Assembly (NCBI GenBank): GCA_964401935.1
Contig: CAYOAL010000001.1
Location: 1-64,000, forward strand
Source of the DNA: JAPYTK01 sp964401935
GTDB taxonomy: Bacteria > Myxococcota_A > Polyangia > Polyangiales > Polyangiaceae
Reading direction: 5' to 3'
DNA length: 64,000 nt
Positions 1-7,875 of this stretch are shown piece after piece. Below the pieces are notes generated by a model that had not been told where the DNA came from, did no database searches, and saw nothing but the letters and a program-made list of their open reading frames with translations. Position 1 is the stretch's first letter; each line of letters begins with the position of its first letter. The translations under genes were made by a program, and so were the position numbers.

Positions 1-90
1 CCGCAGCCGGGCTACCCGCAGCCGGGCTACCCGCAGCCGGGCTACCCGCAGCCGGGCTACCCCCAGCCGGGCTACCCGCAGCCGGGCTAC
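1..90 (+). repeat. 15-nt tandem repeat encoding PQPGY, six copies
   Basis: Six consecutive in-frame 15-nt units of the form ccgcagccgggctac occupy the window edge; only one third-position change (ccc for ccg) is seen, in the fifth unit. Because the unit is a multiple of three, copy-number change would lengthen or shorten the protein without breaking the frame. Two diverged copies recur near 160-183. Confidence 0.9.
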
Positions 91-1038
91 GTGCCCCCGG
101 GATGTCAGGTGCCGCCGGGCTACCCTCCGCCGGCGGGATGTGCTCCGGCCTATCCGCAGCCGGGCTATCCCCAGCCGGGCTACGTGCCCCCGGGGTGCCA
201 GGTGCCTCCCGGTTACGCTCCGCCGCCCGGCTGTCCTCCGGCCTATCCCGCGGGGCCGCCCGGTGAGGCGGAGAGCGGGCGCATCCCGAAACACCCCAAG
301 CCCGGCTCCCCGAGCGGCGAGCATCGTTGGGACGCGCACCTGCTCGAATACGTCACCTTCGGCATCGGCTTCCTCGGCGGCGCGGGTGCGAGCTTCATCG
401 ATCAGCCGACCGATCAGAGCGTGGGCGGGCTCACGCCCGTCGAGCCGGTCTATCCGGGCTTCGCCGGCCTCACCACGAGCATCGGCCCCACCTTCGAGCT
501 CCGCATCCTGGGCTACTTCGGGATCGAGCTCGGCATCATGGTCCACAAGGACCGCGGCTCGGCCGATCTCCGAGCCACGCAGACCGCCCCCGGCCAGCCC
601 ACGGTCACCGGCACCTGGGAGGTGGAGATCGCCCACGACGCGGTGCACGTGCCGCTGTTGTTCAAGGGCACCATCCCCGGACGCTACGTCACGCCGATGT
701 TGTTCCTCGGCCCCGAGTTCGTCCTGCCCGACGAGGCGAGCGCCGAGATCATCGGTGACATCCCCGCGTTCCACGCCACGCGTTACGGCGCGCGGGTGCC
801 CGACAGCTACACCAACTTCATGATCGGCGTCGGCCTCGAGGTCAACCTGCCCATCCCCTACGTCGACTTCCGGATCCCGCTCACGCTGCGCGGCAGCTTC
901 AACCCGGGCATCCCCGACCGACGCGAGGAGCTCGCGGATCACATCGGCACGCCCCCCAACGGGCTCACGGAAGTGATCTTCGTCACCGAGTTCGAGTTCC
1001 AGGTGCTCGGCAACATCGGCCTCGCCCTGCACTTCTGA
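1..1038 (+). CDS. Outer-membrane-like protein with Pro/Gly/Tyr repeat N-terminus (5' partial)
   Basis: The frame is open to the left edge of the window, so the true start lies upstream. The visible 345 residues begin with six PQPGY pentads, continue as a looser region rich in VPPGC and PPGY words (about residues 31-85), and then change to a 250-residue domain with alternating hydrophobic residues and Gly/aromatic pairs, ending in HF. Such a C-terminal aromatic is common in outer-membrane beta-barrels. The product may therefore be a surface barrel or lipid-binding beta protein with a disordered, low-complexity N-terminus. No family was recognised with certainty. A strong hairpin follows at 1104-1139. 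Confidence 0.75.
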   Translation, partial: PQPGYPQPGYPQPGYPQPGYPQPGYPQPGYVPPGCQVPPGYPPPAGCAPAYPQPGYPQPGYVPPGCQVPPGYAPPPGCPPAYPAGPPGEAESGRIPKHPKPGSPSGEHRWDAHLLEYVTFGIGFLGGAGASFIDQPTDQSVGGLTPVEPVYPGFAGLTTSIGPTFELRILGYFGIELGIMVHKDRGSADLRATQTAPGQPTVTGTWEVEIAHDAVHVPLLFKGTIPGRYVTPMLFLGPEFVLPDEASAEIIGDIPAFHATRYGARVPDSYTNFMIGVGLEVNLPIPYVDFRIPLTLRGSFNPGIPDRREELADHIGTPPNGLTEVIFVTEFEFQVLGNIGLALHF

Positions 1039-1511
1039 GCCTGGAGGTCGAGCCCGAGGGCCGTCGCGCTGCGCTCGGTGACGGGCTCTCGACCTACCGC
1101 CCACCGCGCAGGTCCCGGTCGAGACCGAGACCTGCGCGGCTCTTGGGCTTCGCTGGGTGACACTTGGGCTCTAGCATGTTGCGTGCCGGCCGCTTCGCCC
1201 GCGATCTTTCGCGCCCTGCCGACGGCTTTCGTGAACGGATCTTCACGCTCTTATCGTGAACTGACACCCACGATTCACACTCTGCCAACGCGCCCGAGGT
1301 CAGCCCCCGGAGCCGAGCGCTCGGGAAAGCAGGATCTCTCTGTCACGCACCGTGCACAGCCCAACGACGACCGGGACACTCGAGACCCGCCCGGAAAAGA
1401 CCGACGCTCTCGGGAAGAGCGCTTGGGTGTTGGGGCCCCAGGCGCAACACGGTGGGAGGGACTCCCCACGCGCAGCGTGGGGGGAGGGTGCGGCAGCACC
1501 CTCCAGGAAAC
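1039..1511. other. Intergenic region between convergent genes, with hairpins
   Basis: No credible gene was seen in these 473 bases. The region holds a strong hairpin at 1104-1139 (11-bp arms 1104-1114 and 1129-1139 with an inner CGGTC/GACCG pairing), a short inverted repeat CGTGAA/TTCACG near 1230-1250, and two adjacent hairpins at 1464-1504. These may end transcription of the two genes that point into this gap. Confidence 0.6.
1464..1504 (-). terminator. Tandem hairpins after the methyltransferase gene
   Basis: GGAGGGTGC (1483-1491) and GCACCCTCC (1496-1504) form a perfect 9-bp stem with a 4-base loop. Just beyond it CCCCACGC (1464-1471) pairs with GCGTGGGG (1475-1482). Both lie directly past the minus-strand stop at 1512. 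There is no U-tract, so intrinsic termination is only a possibility; an RNA-stabilising 3' end is the alternative. Confidence 0.4.
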
Positions 1512-2570
1512 TCAATGTGCGGGCTTGCGCGCGCAGACCACCTTGGCCACGAAGCAGAGCTCGGTCGCCTCCACCTCGAACCCCTGCTCGCCGAGCGCGG
1601 TCGCGATGTCGTCGTGGAGGTAGCCCTTGTGGTAGGGCTCGTGGAACTCGCGCGAGAACCGGCTGAGAAACACGCCCAGGTGCTCGCTGTCTGCGAGCTG
1701 CGCCGAGTCTTCGATCACGAGCAGCCCCCCTGGGCGCAACACCCGAAACATCTCGCGAAAGACGTTGCGCCGAGCGTCGTGCGGCAGCTCGTGAAACAGG
1801 TGGATGCTCGTCACCACGTCGAAATAGCCATCGCGAAACGGCATGTCCTCGGCGTTGTCGGCGACCAACGAGGCGTGCCCCACGTCCTTCAGGAGCTCGC
1901 GAGCGTGCTCGACATAGAACGGGCTCAGATCGAGACCGAACAGGCGGAGCTGGGGATGGGCCACCGCGAGCTGGCTCAGAAAGCGCCCCGTCCCACACGC
2001 GACGTCGAGCACGCGCGCCTCACCAGCGCGGCTCTGACCTCGCAGGAAGCGCGAGATGGGCGCGATCACCTGGCGTCGCATGACGTCGGCGGTGCCGAGG
2101 AACAAGAACTCCACGCCCACGTCGTAGATGTCGGCCGAGAAGCGCGAGAGGTAGCCGTCCGTCTGCCAGTGGAAGTTGCGCCGGAAGTAGCGGGGATAAC
2201 GCTCGAGCTCGAGGTGGTTGGGCAGGTCGTGGAAGTTGTTGCGCCGCATGCGCCACCACGCCCGCGGCACGTCGAGAGCCCACCACGGCGCGACCTTCAG
2301 ATAGTCGGCGAAGGGAAACTGGAACAGCAGGCGCTTCGGATAGAGCCCGTCCTCCACGTTGCGCAGATCGCGCTCGATCAGCTCCTGGTAGCGCTCTTGC
2401 GCTTCCCGCGCTGCGTGTGCAGGGATGTCGATGCGGTTGTTCGTCAAGAAGCGCAACAGCCGGTGACCGAGCAAACACTGGTAGAGCATCCCGAGCTGCT
2501 GCGCACGATAGGCGACGCGATGCGCCGGCGTCGGCATCCTCGAACCCACTTCCATCACCAGCGATCCCAT
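1512..2570 (-). CDS. Class I SAM-dependent methyltransferase
   Basis: This 352-residue protein carries a Rossmann-type methyltransferase domain in its C-terminal half. Motif I is VLDVACGTGRFL, followed by an acidic end of beta-2 (FGLDLS), motif II-like DVVTSIHLFHEL and motif III-like RVLRPGGLLVIED. About 180 helical residues rich in Arg and aromatics precede it, an extension seen in some methyltransferases acting on lipids or small molecules. The substrate cannot be told from sequence. The ATG at 2570 is preferred; a TTG at 2588 in the same frame is possible, and neither has a strong Shine-Dalgarno sequence. It lies 41 bases downstream of the lipoprotein gene on the same strand. Confidence 0.88.
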   Translation of the reverse strand: MGSLVMEVGSRMPTPAHRVAYRAQQLGMLYQCLLGHRLLRFLTNNRIDIPAHAAREAQERYQELIERDLRNVEDGLYPKRLLFQFPFADYLKVAPWWALDVPRAWWRMRRNNFHDLPNHLELERYPRYFRRNFHWQTDGYLSRFSADIYDVGVEFLFLGTADVMRRQVIAPISRFLRGQSRAGEARVLDVACGTGRFLSQLAVAHPQLRLFGLDLSPFYVEHARELLKDVGHASLVADNAEDMPFRDGYFDVVTSIHLFHELPHDARRNVFREMFRVLRPGGLLVIEDSAQLADSEHLGVFLSRFSREFHEPYHKGYLHDDIATALGEQGFEVEATELCFVAKVVCARKPAH

Positions 2571-2611
2571 TGGGGGGAAGCTTAGCAAGGATGGCGGGCC
2601 TTGTTCAAAGC

Positions 2612-4276
2612 TCAGTCCGCCGCGCCGACGTCGTCGATGGCGTCCGCGGTCTGCTTCGCTTCCTGGGCTCGCGCCGTCGCCACCTTCTTGTGCCGCACGT
2701 CCTCGAGCAGGCTCGCCGCCTTGTCGTAGCGCGCGGCGAGCTCGCGCCAGAGCGCGGAGGGTGCGGTCGCTGGCGCCGCCAGCTGTTGGATGAGCGCCGC
2801 GTCGAACAGTGCGCGCCCGGCGTGGGGTCCGCCAGCGCTCGCCACCCCCTCGAGCGCCTTCACGTCGCCGATGCCGAGCTCTGCGATCGGCGCCTTGATC
2901 ATCATCTCGGCGGCGTTCGCGTGTCCGCCGCGAAGGGCGAGCGCCACCGCGAGCAGGAGCTTGGCGTCGTCGTCGAGGCTCATCTCCTTCGGACGGCGCG
3001 CCAAGAGGTTGGTCGCCTCGTCGAAGTCGACACGACGCCAGTAGTTCTGGCCGAGCTCGAGGCGCACCCGCGCCGCGAGGAGCCGCACCGCTTCGCTCAT
3101 CCCTGCCTCTTCCGCTTGCCGCAGCGCGATCCGGTGAGGCAGCGACAGGCCACGCTCGATCAGCATGCGCAGCATCGCCGGATCGCGCGCGGTGTCGGCA
3201 GGGAACACGAACCCCGCGTAAAAGGTGGGCAGGCGCGAGGCGAGCTTCTGCTCCGGCGAGCCCGCCACCGGACCGAGCGGCGGGAGCAGCAGCTCGTCGA
3301 GCGCGTTGATCGGGCGCCCCCCGAACATGCGCGACAACAACGCGCGCGCGCGCTCGACGCGCGCATCGCGCAACACCCCCACCGTCGCGAGCACGCCGAG
3401 CCCCACGAGCGCGGCGTCGCGGCCACGCTGCTTGCGCGGCCCGAGCGCGGTCTCGAGCGACAAGAGGTAGGTCTCGCGTAGCTCATCGTCGGCCTCGTAC
3501 TCCTTGGGCAACGGCACCGCCCGCACCGCGTCGACGAAGCGCATGTCGGCCATGCCCGCCTCCACCGCCACCACCCCCTTGCCGTAATAGCGGAGCTCTG
3601 CCCCCACCGCCGCGAGCGACTGGATCGCGCTCGCCTGGCCTTCGACCCACGGAAACATCTCGGTGTCGGTGAACTTCTTCACCGCGTCCTTGGTGGGCTC
3701 GCCCTGCAACACGGGCGGGTCGTGAGCGGCGCGGCTCATCATCGCGGCGAGGCCGAGCCCGAGCAGCGTGTCGTGCACGGCCCCGTCGAGTCCCGGCGGC
3801 GGCGCCTCGAGGATGGGCCGCACGAGCACGTCGCCACACTCTCCCGGCGCCTGCTCCGCGCGGAGCGCCGTGATGAGACCCGGCGGAAACGCGTCGCAGC
3901 CCTCGAGCCCTGCGAGCCGAGCGTTCCGCGCCCGCTGCACGGGGTTGTGGAGGGCTTCGGCGAGCGACGAAAGCGCCTCCTCCCGCGTGTCGCAGCTCAC
4001 CGCCTCCGGCTGCACCGCCACGAAGGCGCTGCACGAGGCCGGCGCGGGAGGGAGGCCCTTCGGCACCGGTGGGAGCTTCCTCGCCACGAAGGGCAGCGCC
4101 GGCATCGCCGCCGGCAGCGTCTCACGCTCGAGCGTACCCGTCACCGTGAACCACCCGTCGTCGGCTGGTGTGACCCCCGGTTCACGAGCCACCGGAGCGG
4201 GTTCCGGAGTCTTGGGGGCTGGCTGACCACAACCAGCGGCCAACGCCAAGCCGGCCACCACGGCGAAAGTGCGCAT
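2612..4276 (-). CDS. Lipoprotein with helical repeat-like C-terminus, function unknown
   Basis: The 554-residue product starts with a short lipoprotein signal (MRTFAVVAGLALAAGC, predicted lipidated Cys16) and a Pro-rich linker. The rest is Ala/Leu-rich and mostly helical. The region around residues 380-540 has alternating helices like TPR or Sel1 solenoids, but no clear repeat was delineated. The start at 4276 is chosen over an in-frame upstream ATG at 4327 because it places the signal peptide at the N-terminus and has GGGGA just upstream. It is probably an envelope-anchored scaffold; no function can be assigned. Confidence 0.8.
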   Translation of the reverse strand: MRTFAVVAGLALAAGCGQPAPKTPEPAPVAREPGVTPADDGWFTVTGTLERETLPAAMPALPFVARKLPPVPKGLPPAPASCSAFVAVQPEAVSCDTREEALSSLAEALHNPVQRARNARLAGLEGCDAFPPGLITALRAEQAPGECGDVLVRPILEAPPPGLDGAVHDTLLGLGLAAMMSRAAHDPPVLQGEPTKDAVKKFTDTEMFPWVEGQASAIQSLAAVGAELRYYGKGVVAVEAGMADMRFVDAVRAVPLPKEYEADDELRETYLLSLETALGPRKQRGRDAALVGLGVLATVGVLRDARVERARALLSRMFGGRPINALDELLLPPLGPVAGSPEQKLASRLPTFYAGFVFPADTARDPAMLRMLIERGLSLPHRIALRQAEEAGMSEAVRLLAARVRLELGQNYWRRVDFDEATNLLARRPKEMSLDDDAKLLLAVALALRGGHANAAEMMIKAPIAELGIGDVKALEGVASAGGPHAGRALFDAALIQQLAAPATAPSALWRELAARYDKAASLLEDVRHKKVATARAQEAKQTADAIDDVGAAD

Positions 4277-4333
4277 GCATCCCCGTAAGCCTTCGCACCG
4301 CGAACTGCGAGGATTTTTCGCGCGCACACTTTT

Positions 4334-4345
4334 TCGCTCGAGCGA
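4334..4345. promoter_or_regulatory. 12-bp perfect palindrome between divergent lipoprotein genes
   Basis: TCGCTCGAGCGA is a perfect palindrome in the 223-bp gap between the divergent genes starting at 4276 (minus) and 4500 (plus). It could be an operator shared by both, but palindromes of this size also arise by chance in GC-rich DNA. Confidence 0.25.
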
Positions 4346-4499
4346 CGAAGGTGTCGGCCGTTCGTCACGTATGTCGACTCATGGTGCATCCGAGCGCCGG
4401 CGACGGCGACGGCACATGCGTTGCCACACGGCACGTGAGCGAACAGGCAGCGACCCGAAGACGACGAATCAGCGCCAGCCTCAGGCGGCATTGGGAGGG

Positions 4500-4994
4500 A
4501 TGATGAACAGCTCCAAGACATGGCTCGGACGTTGGGGACGACGCGCGGCGGCAGGCGCCTGTTGGGCGCTGGTCGCGTGCGCCCAGGGGACCGTCGACGA
4601 AGACGAGCAGGCCGCGCCGTTCATCGAGCTCTCGCCCGAGGCGCCCCAGCCCGACGAGGACGGCGTCGCGATGGCGCCGGCGCTCGAGCACCCCATCACC
4701 GGCGACGCCCCCGAGCCCCGGCTCCTCGACGAAGACACCGCGTGTCATCTCATCGTTGACACCTACGCCCTCCACGGCCTCGAGCTCGGCTGCGCCACCA
4801 CCATCCGCGCTTGCCCCGATCTGTTGCGGCGCGCGTTCGGTCGCGCGTGCATGCTCTATCACGCGTCCACGGTGTACACGTGTGAGGACCGCATCCTCCG
4901 GGCCGAGAGCTGCAGCGACCTCTACGCCACCTCCTGTGGGGTCGAGCCGGCCTGGGGCTCGGAGCCGCTCGGCTGCCCCAACCCGGTGGAGTAG
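4500..4994 (+). CDS. Small Cys-rich lipoprotein, function unknown
   Basis: The 164-residue protein has a signal peptide ending in the lipobox LVAC (Cys27), then an acidic linker and a compact C-terminal part with ten cysteines (from TACHL to LGCPN), suggesting disulfide bonds outside the cytoplasm. GGGAGGG directly before tandem ATG codons at 4500/4503 fixes the start; the frame is open further upstream, but that part would not form a signal sequence. No known family was recognised. Confidence 0.75.
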   Translation: MMNSSKTWLGRWGRRAAAGACWALVACAQGTVDEDEQAAPFIELSPEAPQPDEDGVAMAPALEHPITGDAPEPRLLDEDTACHLIVDTYALHGLELGCATTIRACPDLLRRAFGRACMLYHASTVYTCEDRILRAESCSDLYATSCGVEPAWGSEPLGCPNPVE

Positions 4995-5101
4995 CCGGAG
5001 GAGGGTGCGCGCGCCCGCGCGGCCCCCCCCCGCGTCGCCCCCGTGGGCGAGGGAGGGCAAAGGGAGCTTGTCGGCCACATGCACCGCGGGTATCCGGCGG
5101 T

Positions 5102-6292
5102 GTGCCTCTGCCGACGCCATTTCACGAACGCACGCGCGAGGCGTGCGTCACCTACAAGTGGAAGGACTGGGCGGGCTACTACGCCCCCTGCGCGTACGGC
5201 CTCAGCCCCGAGCGCGAGTACAACGCGATCCGGCAAGGCGCGGCGCTGCTCGACGTATCGCCCCTCTTCAAGTACGACGTGACCGGCAGCGACGCAGGGG
5301 CGTTCCTCGCTCGCGTGATGGTGCGCGACGTGAGCAAGCTGAAGGTGGGCCGCATGACCTACCTGTGCTGGTGCGACGACCACGGTCACGTGCTCGACGA
5401 CGGCACCGTGGCCAAGCTCGGGGACGAGCACTATCGCGTGACCTCTGCCGCGCCGGCGCTGCACTGGCTGAGCCGCCACGCGCGGCCTTTCGACGTGACG
5501 ATCGAAGACCTGTCGAGCCGTGTGGCGGCGCTCGCCCTCCAGGGTCCAACCTCGCGCGCGCTCTTGCGCGAGGTGTGCGACGCGGACATGGAGCGCCTCG
5601 GCTTCTTCGGGATCGAGAAGACGCGCTTCACGAGCGGGGAAGGCTGGTTGAGCCGCACCGGCTACACCGGGGATCTCGGCTACGAGCTGTGGGTCGACCG
5701 TGAGCAAGCCCTCGCGCTGTGGGACGCCCTCGCCGCCGAGGGCAAGCGCTGGGGCCTCGAGCCGGTGGGCCTCGACGCGCTCGACATCGCGCGCGTGGAG
5801 GCCGGGTTCATCCTCCGCGGCGTAGACTACACCGGCGCCAACGAGGCCTTCGTCGCCGCGCAGAAGTCGACGCCCTTCGAGCTGGGGCTCGGCTGGTGCG
5901 TGAAGCTCGAGGCTCGCGAGCCGTTCATCGGACAGGCCGCCCTCGAGCGCGCCAAGGAGCACGGAGCGGCGTGGGCGCTGGTGGGTCTGGAGATCGACTG
6001 GGTCACCATCGAGCGGCTGTACGACGCGCTCGGCCTCCCCCCCCGGGTCCCGTCGGCGGCGTGGCGGGGCATGGTCCCCATCTACGCCGAAGGGCGACAG
6101 GTGGGGCGGGCGAGCAGCGGCACCTGGTCGCCCACCCTCAAGAAGAACATCGCCCTCGCGACCGTCGAGTCGGAGTACGCGGCGCTCGGCACGACGCTCC
6201 ACATCGAGTGGACCATCGAGTGGGAGCGCAAGACGGTGCCGGCGTGGGTCGCCGAGAAGCCGTTCTTCGATCCGGAGAGGAAGCGAGCATGA
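5102..6292 (+). CDS. GcvT-like aminomethyltransferase-family protein
   Basis: The 396-residue product resembles glycine-cleavage T-protein and its demethylase relatives: an N-terminal YxxPCAYG-type segment, ALLDVSPLFKYDVTG, ALQGPTSRALL and the RTGYTGDLGYELW stretch typical of the folate-binding fold, and a C-terminal beta-barrel-like part (residues 290-380). T-family proteins move or release a methyl-derived one-carbon unit to tetrahydrofolate. No gcvH or gcvP lies nearby. Its stop overlaps the next ATG (ATGA), so it is cotranscribed with two FAD oxidoreductases, which points to oxidative demethylation of an unknown methylated compound (inference). The start is GTG; the Shine-Dalgarno match is weak. 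Confidence 0.88.
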   Translation: MPLPTPFHERTREACVTYKWKDWAGYYAPCAYGLSPEREYNAIRQGAALLDVSPLFKYDVTGSDAGAFLARVMVRDVSKLKVGRMTYLCWCDDHGHVLDDGTVAKLGDEHYRVTSAAPALHWLSRHARPFDVTIEDLSSRVAALALQGPTSRALLREVCDADMERLGFFGIEKTRFTSGEGWLSRTGYTGDLGYELWVDREQALALWDALAAEGKRWGLEPVGLDALDIARVEAGFILRGVDYTGANEAFVAAQKSTPFELGLGWCVKLEAREPFIGQAALERAKEHGAAWALVGLEIDWVTIERLYDALGLPPRVPSAAWRGMVPIYAEGRQVGRASSGTWSPTLKKNIALATVESEYAALGTTLHIEWTIEWERKTVPAWVAEKPFFDPERKRA

Positions 6293-7875
6293 AGCGCTGG
6301 GACGCGATCATCATCGGCGGAGGACACAACGGCCTCACCTGCGCCGCCTACCTGGCCAAGGCCGGGCGCGAGGTGCTCGTGCTCGAGCGGCGTCACCTGC
6401 TCGGCGGCGCCGCGGTGACCGAGGAGCTCTTCCCCGGCTTCAAGTACTCGGTGTGCTCCTACGTGGTGAGCCTCCTCCGACCCGACATCATCCGCGATCT
6501 GGAGCTCCCGAGCCACGGCTTGGAGGTGTTGCCGCTCGAGTGCTCCTTCGCCCCCGCCCTCGACGGCCCGGGCCTCTGCCGCTGGCCCGACGCCGAGCGC
6601 ACGCGCTCGGAGATCGCCCGCTACTCGCAGCGCGACGCCGATCTCTACCCCGAGTTCGGGAAGGCGATGCAGCAGCTGGCGCGCTTCATGCGCCCCATCA
6701 TCGACAATCCAGCGCCCAACCCCGCGTCGCTCCACCCCGCCGAGCTCGCCCGGATGCTCGAGCTCGCGAAGCCGTTCCGCGATCTCGGCGCCCGCGGGAT
6801 GCATCGCATGGTGAAGATGATGACGATGAGCGCGGCCGACTTCCTCGACGAGTGGTTCGAGTCGGACACGCTGAAGGCTCCGATGGCCGTGAGCGGGATC
6901 ATCGGCACCTACCTCGGGGTGCGCAGCCCGAGCACGGCCTACGTGCTCCTGCACCACTACATGGGGGAGATCGACGGCGTGGCCCGCGCGTGGGGCTTCT
7001 CGCGAGGCGGCACCGGACAGATCAGCCTCGCCATCGCGGGAGCGGCGCGGGCGTTCGGCGCCACCATCGAGACGGAGCGGTCGGTGGCGAAGATCATCAC
7101 CCGGGGCAGCGAGGCGGTGGGGGTAGCGCTCGATGACGGCACCGAGCACCACGCCAAGGCGGTGGTGAGCTCGGTGGATCCACACCTCACCTTCTTTCGC
7201 CTCTTGGAGCGGAAGCTCCTCCCCGACGAGCTCTTGGCCAGCCTCAAGCGCTACCGCATGCGCGGGAGCTCGGGGAAGGTGAACCTCGCCCTCGACGCCC
7301 TCCCCGAGTTCACGAGCCGGCCCGGAGACGGTCTCCACATCCGCGGCGACATCGCGGTCGCGCCCTCGATCGACTACCTCGAGCGCGCCTACGACGAGGC
7401 CAAATACGGCGCGTTCTCCCAGCGCCCCTACCTCAACATCGTCATCCCGTCGCTCACCGATCCGTCGGTGGCCCCTCCGGGCAAGCACGTGCTGAGCGCC
7501 TTCGTGCAGTACGCGCCCTACCACTTGAAGGAAGGACCGGAGGACTGGCCCAACCAACGCGAGGCGTTCGGCGACACCGTGGTCGACACCATCGAACAGC
7601 TCGCTCCTGGGCTCAAGAACCGCATCCTGCACCGTCAGGTGCTCACGCCTTGGGATCTCGAGAAGGAGTACGGCCTCACCGAAGGCAACATCTTCCACGG
7701 CGAGCTGAGCCTGGAGCAGCTCGCGTTCTTGCGACCGGCGCCGGGTTGGGCCCACTATCGGACGCCGGTGCGAGGGCTGTGGATGTGCGGCAGCGGCACG
7801 CACCCCGGTGGGGGCATCATGGCCGCTCCGGGGAGGCTCGCCGCCGAGCGCATGCTGAAGGAGCGCGCGGTATGA
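6289..7875 (+). CDS. Phytoene-desaturase-like FAD-dependent oxidoreductase (first copy)
   Basis: The 528-residue protein opens with the dinucleotide-binding motif IIIGGGHNGLTCAAYLAKAG followed by VLVLERRHLLGGAA, as in the NAD(P)/FAD oxidoreductases related to phytoene desaturase and PYROXD2. The C-terminal FAD contact GLWMCGSGTHPGGGI is also present. The family oxidises C-C or C-N bonds using FAD. No carotenoid gene is in the window and the GcvT-like partner upstream argues against carotenogenesis. It overlaps both neighbours by 4 bases, so translation is coupled. Paralogous with the next gene. Confidence 0.9.
   Translation: MKRWDAIIIGGGHNGLTCAAYLAKAGREVLVLERRHLLGGAAVTEELFPGFKYSVCSYVVSLLRPDIIRDLELPSHGLEVLPLECSFAPALDGPGLCRWPDAERTRSEIARYSQRDADLYPEFGKAMQQLARFMRPIIDNPAPNPASLHPAELARMLELAKPFRDLGARGMHRMVKMMTMSAADFLDEWFESDTLKAPMAVSGIIGTYLGVRSPSTAYVLLHHYMGEIDGVARAWGFSRGGTGQISLAIAGAARAFGATIETERSVAKIITRGSEAVGVALDDGTEHHAKAVVSSVDPHLTFFRLLERKLLPDELLASLKRYRMRGSSGKVNLALDALPEFTSRPGDGLHIRGDIAVAPSIDYLERAYDEAKYGAFSQRPYLNIVIPSLTDPSVAPPGKHVLSAFVQYAPYHLKEGPEDWPNQREAFGDTVVDTIEQLAPGLKNRILHRQVLTPWDLEKEYGLTEGNIFHGELSLEQLAFLRPAPGWAHYRTPVRGLWMCGSGTHPGGGIMAAPGRLAAERMLKERAV

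Noticed and set aside
1334..1460. Possible tRNA or small RNA in the gap near 1.4 kb
   Set aside because: No cloverleaf or TPsiC-like GTTCRANNC box was found. The hairpins there are explained as transcript ends.
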